Assembly: GCF_004323185.1 (NCBI RefSeq)
Contig: NZ_NAPS01000002.1
Span: 414,052 to 478,051, forward strand
Source of the DNA: Westiellopsis prolifica IICB1
GTDB taxonomy: Bacteria; Cyanobacteriota; Cyanobacteriia; Cyanobacteriales; Nostocaceae
Reading direction: 5' to 3'
Length of the DNA: 64,000 bases
In this document: positions 60,114-64,000 of the stretch, piece after piece
Layout of the letters: each line of letters opens with the position of its first letter
Numbering within the stretch: the first letter of the stretch is position 1
Notes under the pieces: model-generated
Told to the model about the DNA's origin: nothing
Databases searched by the model: none
The model's input: only the letters and a program-made list of their open reading frames with translations
Program-made: the position numbers and the translations under genes

Positions 60114-60965
60114 ATGATATTTCAATTGAATCTGGCTGCAATATTTGCAGTTGCTGGTCAAACTGTTTGGAAAAAGGCAAAACCTTTTGTTCTCAAAGAT
60201 GTAATCTTGTACCCTGCTCTGGGATTATTGGGGATTATCCTCTTGTGGTGGGTGATTGCGCTAGCGAATCACGAATTAATGCCTACTCCCCCAGAAGCAT
60301 TGGTTGCTAATTTGGACTACATACTCAATCCTTTTTATCAACGCGGGCCGGGGAACTTGGGAATAGGTTGGTTGTTATTGGCAAGTATTAGACGGGTGTT
60401 GCTGGGTTTTTTATTGGGTGCCGTGGTGGCAATTCCTGTAGGCTTTCTGATTGGCATGTCTAGGTCGGCAATGCTAGCAATAAATCCGATCATTCAGATT
60501 TTTAAACCCGTATCCCCCTTAGCTTGGCTACCTATTGCCTTAGCCATATTTAATTTGGCAGACCCTTCAGCGATTTTTGTGATTTTTATCACTTCTTTGT
60601 GGCCGACTATTATTAATACTGCTTTGGGAGTTTCTAGCGTTTCTAAAGATTATTTAGATGTGGCGCAAGTGTTAGAAATGCCCCGTTGGCGACAGATTAC
60701 TAAGATTATTTTGCCTGCAAGTTTGCCGTACATTTTTACAGGTTTGCGGATTAGTTTAGGAATTGCTTGGTTAGTAATTGTTGCGGTGGAGATGTTAACA
60801 GGTGGTATTGGTATCGGCTTTTTTGTTTGGGATGAATGGAGCCGTTTAAATTTGAGTTCTGTGTTTCTTGCTGTGTTAGTAATTGGCTTAACTGGGTTAA
60901 TTCTTGATTATGCTGTGGGCAAAATTCAAGAATTCGTAACTCATCGTCCGAAAACTGCAAATTAA
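60114..60965 (+). CDS. Nitrate/bicarbonate-type ABC transporter permease (NrtB-like)
   Basis: 283 residues from the ATG at 60114, favoured by GAGG at 60101-60104; a longer frame from 60033 would begin within the expression platform. Binding-protein-dependent permease with about six membrane segments and the EAA loop LDVAQVLEMPRWRQITKIILPASLPYIFTGLRISLGIAW. The sequence PTPPEALVANLDYILNPFY and overall pattern follow NrtB/CmpB. First gene of a permease, binding protein, ATPase operon under a c-di-AMP riboswitch. The substrate may be nitrate, bicarbonate, cyanate or another anion. Confidence 0.85.
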   Translation: MIFQLNLAAIFAVAGQTVWKKAKPFVLKDVILYPALGLLGIILLWWVIALANHELMPTPPEALVANLDYILNPFYQRGPGNLGIGWLLLASIRRVLLGFLLGAVVAIPVGFLIGMSRSAMLAINPIIQIFKPVSPLAWLPIALAIFNLADPSAIFVIFITSLWPTIINTALGVSSVSKDYLDVAQVLEMPRWRQITKIILPASLPYIFTGLRISLGIAWLVIVAVEMLTGGIGIGFFVWDEWSRLNLSSVFLAVLVIGLTGLILDYAVGKIQEFVTHRPKTAN

Positions 60966-61111
60966 GAGAATAAAAATTGGGTCATAGAGCCGCAAAATGA
61001 ACAGAAACGCCTAATTTTTGACGTCAGTTGTTGTGCTGAGAATATCTTCTAAAACTGATATTTAGGCTTGAGGTTGGCTAAGAATAATTAATAACCAGTG
61101 GAGCTTAGGAC

Positions 61112-62563
61112 ATGAGTAACGCCGACCAAAATTATTGGCATCGACGAGACTTTATAAAAGGAATAGGAGCAACAGCAGCGGGAATGGTGCTGTCTTCCTG
61201 TGCAATCTCAGGCGATCGCTCTGCGAAAGGACTGACGGAAGAAGCTGCGGCGATTAAACCTGTAGTCAATCCCGGAACTTTAGAAAAACCAAATATAACT
61301 GTTGGTTACGTTCCTGTTAACGACTGTGCGCCTTTTGCGATCGCTTGGAAAAAAGGTTTTTTCCGCAAATATGGGTTGAATGTCACACTCAATCGGGAAG
61401 CAAGTTGGGCGACATCGCGTGACGGATTGATTTTTGGTCGCCTTGATGCTTCGCCTGTGGTGTCTGGTGCTGTTACTAATGCCAGAATTGGCGCAGAAGG
61501 GGCGCGTCACGCTCCCCTGTGTGCAGCGATGACTATTCACCGCCATGGTAACGCCATGACGATGAACAAAGCCATGTGGGATTTTGGGTTGCGTCCTTGG
61601 TACGAATACAAACAACAACATGGCGATCGCGCTTTGGAAGCTTTTGGTCGTGATTTTAGAAACTATTTTGAAAAGCAGCCACCAGAACGCAAAGTCTGGG
61701 CGGTAGTATTAAGTTCTGCGATTTACGAATACTTTATCCGCTACGTATCTGCTGCTGCTGGTGTCGATCCTTTCAAAGAGTTTCGTGTAATCATTGTTCC
61801 TCCACCGCAGATGGTGACTAACGTACGGATTGGTGCAATGCAAGCCTACATGGTTGCAGAACCCTGGAATACACGAGCAATTACTGGTAATGAAGGTGTG
61901 GGATTTACCTTTGCTCAAGGTAAAGAAGTCTGGTTGGGACACCCAGATCGATTGTTGGGGGTGATGCAATCTTTTATTGACAACTACCCAAAAACTTATC
62001 GTTCTCTAGTGAAAGCGATGATTGAAGCTTGTCAATATTGCAGCAAACCTGAAAACCGCAAAGAAGTTGCAGAACTGCTCACGGATCGTTCATTTACGGG
62101 TGCTAAACCTAAAAAACCGGGTGCGCCAATCACCAAGTTTACAGGCCCCGCAATTCTCGGTAACTACAACTATGGTGGTTTTGATGGCAAAGATCGCACA
62201 ATTAAAGCTACAGATAACACTATTTTCTTTGATATTCCTGACAATCTTCCCAAAGAATCTGGTGAAAATTCTACATTTTTGTGGAGATCCAGAAGTATTT
62301 GGTTAATGACACAAGCTGCTCGTTGGGGACAAATTAAGGAATTTCCTAAAAATGCGGATAAATTAGCCGCACAAGGCTGGAGAGCAGACCTTTATCGAGA
62401 TATCGCGGCAGAAATGGGTATTGAGTCCCCAAAGGATGATTACAAAGTCGAATCACCAGAAGTATTTATCGACAATAAAGGTTTTGATCCCAGTGATCCT
62501 GTAGGGTATCTCAACAGTTTTGAAATCAGAGCCAATGCTCCCACTCGTTTTTATATGTCCTGA
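61112..62563 (+). CDS. NrtA/CmpA-like solute-binding protein with Tat signal
   Basis: 483 residues. The N-terminus has a twin-arginine motif (HRRDFIKGIGATAAGMVLSSC) ending in a lipobox-like Cys, so the folded protein is probably exported by Tat and lipid-anchored. NrtA-family features: VGYVPVNDCAPFAIAWKKGFFRKYGLNVTLNREASW, ARIGAEGARHAPLCAAMTIHRHG, VAEPWNTRAI. The Trp/His/Lys-lined ligand pocket cannot be assigned to nitrate or bicarbonate without alignment. It lies between permease and ATPase genes. Confidence 0.87.
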   Translation: MSNADQNYWHRRDFIKGIGATAAGMVLSSCAISGDRSAKGLTEEAAAIKPVVNPGTLEKPNITVGYVPVNDCAPFAIAWKKGFFRKYGLNVTLNREASWATSRDGLIFGRLDASPVVSGAVTNARIGAEGARHAPLCAAMTIHRHGNAMTMNKAMWDFGLRPWYEYKQQHGDRALEAFGRDFRNYFEKQPPERKVWAVVLSSAIYEYFIRYVSAAAGVDPFKEFRVIIVPPPQMVTNVRIGAMQAYMVAEPWNTRAITGNEGVGFTFAQGKEVWLGHPDRLLGVMQSFIDNYPKTYRSLVKAMIEACQYCSKPENRKEVAELLTDRSFTGAKPKKPGAPITKFTGPAILGNYNYGGFDGKDRTIKATDNTIFFDIPDNLPKESGENSTFLWRSRSIWLMTQAARWGQIKEFPKNADKLAAQGWRADLYRDIAAEMGIESPKDDYKVESPEVFIDNKGFDPSDPVGYLNSFEIRANAPTRFYMS

Positions 62564-62612
62564 TTGACTGCTAAAAAATTGTCAAACATTCTCCTAAATT
62601 TTGGAGCTTACT

Positions 62613-63449
62613 ATGACTAAATCTACTTCATTTTCTATGATTGATAAAGAAATATTCCACAATACACCATTTTTAGAAATAGAAAATCTAGTCAAATCTT
62701 ATCCAACAAATGGTAATGGTAAGTTTGTCGTCTTAGATCATGTGAATCTCACAGTCAGCGAAGATGAATATATTTCTGTAATTGGTCATTCTGGCTGTGG
62801 TAAATCAACACTGCTAAAAATTGTTGCTGGTTTAGAAAAAGCAACAGCTGGCTCTGTACGACTTGATGGCAAAGAAATTCGTAAACCTGGTGCAGAACGC
62901 ATGATGGTGTTCCAACAGTATTCATTGTTACCTTGGTTAACAGTGAGAGAAAATATCCGCTTGGCTGTGGATGAAGTACTCAAAAATGCTAATCGTGCAG
63001 AAAAAATAAGCATTGTTAACGAACATTTAGCAATGGTAAATTTGACTGCGGCAGCAGATAAATATCCTGATGAAATTTCTGGAGGAATGAAACAAAGAGT
63101 TGGGATTGCTAGGGCTTTAGCAACTCGACCAAAAATGTTATTAATGGATGAACCTTTTGGTGCTTTAGATGCTTTAACTCGTGGAAAATTACAGCGCCAA
63201 GTTTTAGATATTTGGGAAAATCATCGTCAAGCAGTCATGATGATTACTCATGATGTTGATGAAGCTATTTATATGTCCGATCGCATCGTTTTAATGACGA
63301 ATGGTCCATCTGCTAAAATTGGAGAGATTCTAAAAGTACCTTTTCCACATCCACGCGATCGCGCCGAGATGCGAAATTCAAAAGAATACTACGAACTCCG
63401 CAATTATGCACTAAATTTCCTTGAGCGGAATTTTACTACTGATGAGTAA
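62613..63449 (+). CDS. Nitrate/bicarbonate-type ABC transporter ATPase (NrtD-like)
   Basis: 278 residues from the ATG at 62613; TTGGAG upstream is its ribosome-binding site, not a start. Walker A GHSGCGKST, Q-loop MVFQQYSLLPWLTV, signature ISGGMKQRVGIARAL, Walker B MLLMDEPFGALD, switch ITHDVDEA. This is the short NrtD/CmpD type without the C-terminal binding-protein-like domain of NrtC/CmpC, so the transporter seems to have one kind of ATPase. Confidence 0.9.
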   Translation: MTKSTSFSMIDKEIFHNTPFLEIENLVKSYPTNGNGKFVVLDHVNLTVSEDEYISVIGHSGCGKSTLLKIVAGLEKATAGSVRLDGKEIRKPGAERMMVFQQYSLLPWLTVRENIRLAVDEVLKNANRAEKISIVNEHLAMVNLTAAADKYPDEISGGMKQRVGIARALATRPKMLLMDEPFGALDALTRGKLQRQVLDIWENHRQAVMMITHDVDEAIYMSDRIVLMTNGPSAKIGEILKVPFPHPRDRAEMRNSKEYYELRNYALNFLERNFTTDE

Positions 63450-63600
63450 TTATTTGTTAGTAAATAGTAAATAGTAGCTCGTAGATAGTAGTTAGTTGTC
63501 TGTTGTTTGGAATGAGTCATTTTTACCCACTAACAAGCAACCATCAACTAGCAAACATCAACTACCAACATCCAATTTTGATTGCAAAGAAGTGAATGCT
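63450..63600. repeat. Short repeats between the ATPase gene and the last gene
   Basis: GTAAATAGTAGCTCGTAGATAGTA and AACAAGCAACCATCAACTAGCAAAC are degenerate heptamer-like words. No gene is seen. Confidence 0.5.
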
Positions 63601-64000
63601 GTGAATATCAAACCCATGTTAGTGCGTTTGCAAGACGCGATCAATAGAGATGACTTAATTGAGCAAATGTTATTGCACTGTCACCCAATAACATCTTTTT
63701 TAGAACAGGCTGAATCTACAAAATCAATCAATTTTATAGTTGGCTATAACAGTTCTCCTAATAGCCACACTGCGTTAGATATAAGCTTGTTAATGGCTCA
63801 TCAAACACGTTTAGCTACAAATTCACATGTTCTAGTTCAAGCTGTTTATGTGTTAGAAGAATACTATACAAATGATTTCTTTGATATTTCGCCAACACAG
63901 GAATTTCAAACAAGTGAATCATTTGAGCATTTTTCAACATATTGCCCAATCAGTTTACCATCAAAAAATGTTCAAACTCCTGTCTTAACTCAAACAAATA
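63601..64000 (+). CDS. Universal stress protein-like, cut by the window edge
   Basis: Open from the GTG at 63601 to the last base (133 codons). After a helical leader (MNIKPMLVRLQDAINRDDLI) the segment INFIVGYNSSPNSHTALDISLLMAHQTRLATNSHVLVQAVYVLEE looks like the first beta-alpha-beta unit of the Usp fold. The Usp nucleotide motif (GxxG-9-GS) would lie beyond the window. The ribosome-binding site is weak and a GTG nine bases upstream is in frame. It may belong to the transporter operon. Confidence 0.6.
   Translation, partial: MNIKPMLVRLQDAINRDDLIEQMLLHCHPITSFLEQAESTKSINFIVGYNSSPNSHTALDISLLMAHQTRLATNSHVLVQAVYVLEEYYTNDFFDISPTQEFQTSESFEHFSTYCPISLPSKNVQTPVLTQTN

Overview
The window is a chromosomal segment of a filamentous, very probably heterocyst-forming nitrogen-fixing cyanobacterium (Nostocales type). 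Support: dense GCGATCGC (HIP1) octamers, heptameric short tandem repeats between genes, many cyanobacterial insertion sequences and small palindromic repeats, an uptake hydrogenase locus (hupSL) facing a full hyp maturation cluster, a SPS-like glycosyltransferase and SLH-domain porin. The exact genus cannot be read from the sequence.

Layout. 0.3-3.6 kb: a sucrose-phosphate-synthase-like glycosyltransferase and an RqcH/NFACT protein. 3.6-5.8 kb: a candidate small RNA with its own terminator, then a decayed insertion sequence. 5.8-11.3 kb: an SLH/OprB porin and a zinc-uptake locus (znuA, znuC, znuB) with an SmtB-type repressor and Zur-like boxes. 11.36-13.5 kb: tRNA-Phe followed by the stump of a tyrosine-recombinase gene cut by an IS4-type element. 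13.7-18.7 kb: small proteins, a VapBC-like toxin-antitoxin pair, an orphan WD40 protein, a phosphatase-like protein and a LysR regulator. 18.8-22.2 kb: glutathione transferase, acetyltransferase, alpha/beta hydrolase and acyltransferase. 22.8-34.2 kb: metG, a NYN-domain protein, lptC, an amine-oxidase/TetR pair with a palindromic operator, a DacB-type carboxypeptidase and the plsX-fabH-fabD lipid cluster. 34.2-36.7 kb: a decay zone (Uma2 remnant, intact IS701-type element, internally deleted tnpB, MITE). 36.8-38.0 kb: a site-2 protease with CBS domains.

38.0-53.3 kb is the hydrogen-metabolism region. Minus strand, in transcription order: TPR protein, two small membrane proteins, NifU-like protein, NHL-repeat protein, hypF, hypC, hypD, an SDR dehydrogenase, hypE, hypA, hypB. 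Plus strand, across a 915-bp shared upstream region: hupS, a perfect 26-bp palindrome, hupL, and a small downstream gene. The hyp products build the NiFe(CN)2CO centre of HupL; the five extra genes upstream of hypF match the extended hyp operon of heterocystous strains, suggested to serve small-subunit maturation.

53.5-64 kb: a methyltransferase, a 20-bp tandem repeat beside a multi-hairpin element, a metal P-type ATPase, a transporter, a broken toxin-antitoxin locus, an amino-acid-type binding protein, and finally a c-di-AMP (ydaO/yuaA-type) riboswitch leading an NrtB-NrtA-NrtD-like ABC transporter, followed by a universal-stress-like gene cut by the window edge.

The most rewarding points are the c-di-AMP riboswitch in front of a nitrate/bicarbonate-type ABC importer, a repeat inserted in the same frame and orientation in two unrelated proteins (LptC and HypF), the candidate small RNA at 3.9 kb, and the repeat/hairpin array at 54.3 kb.
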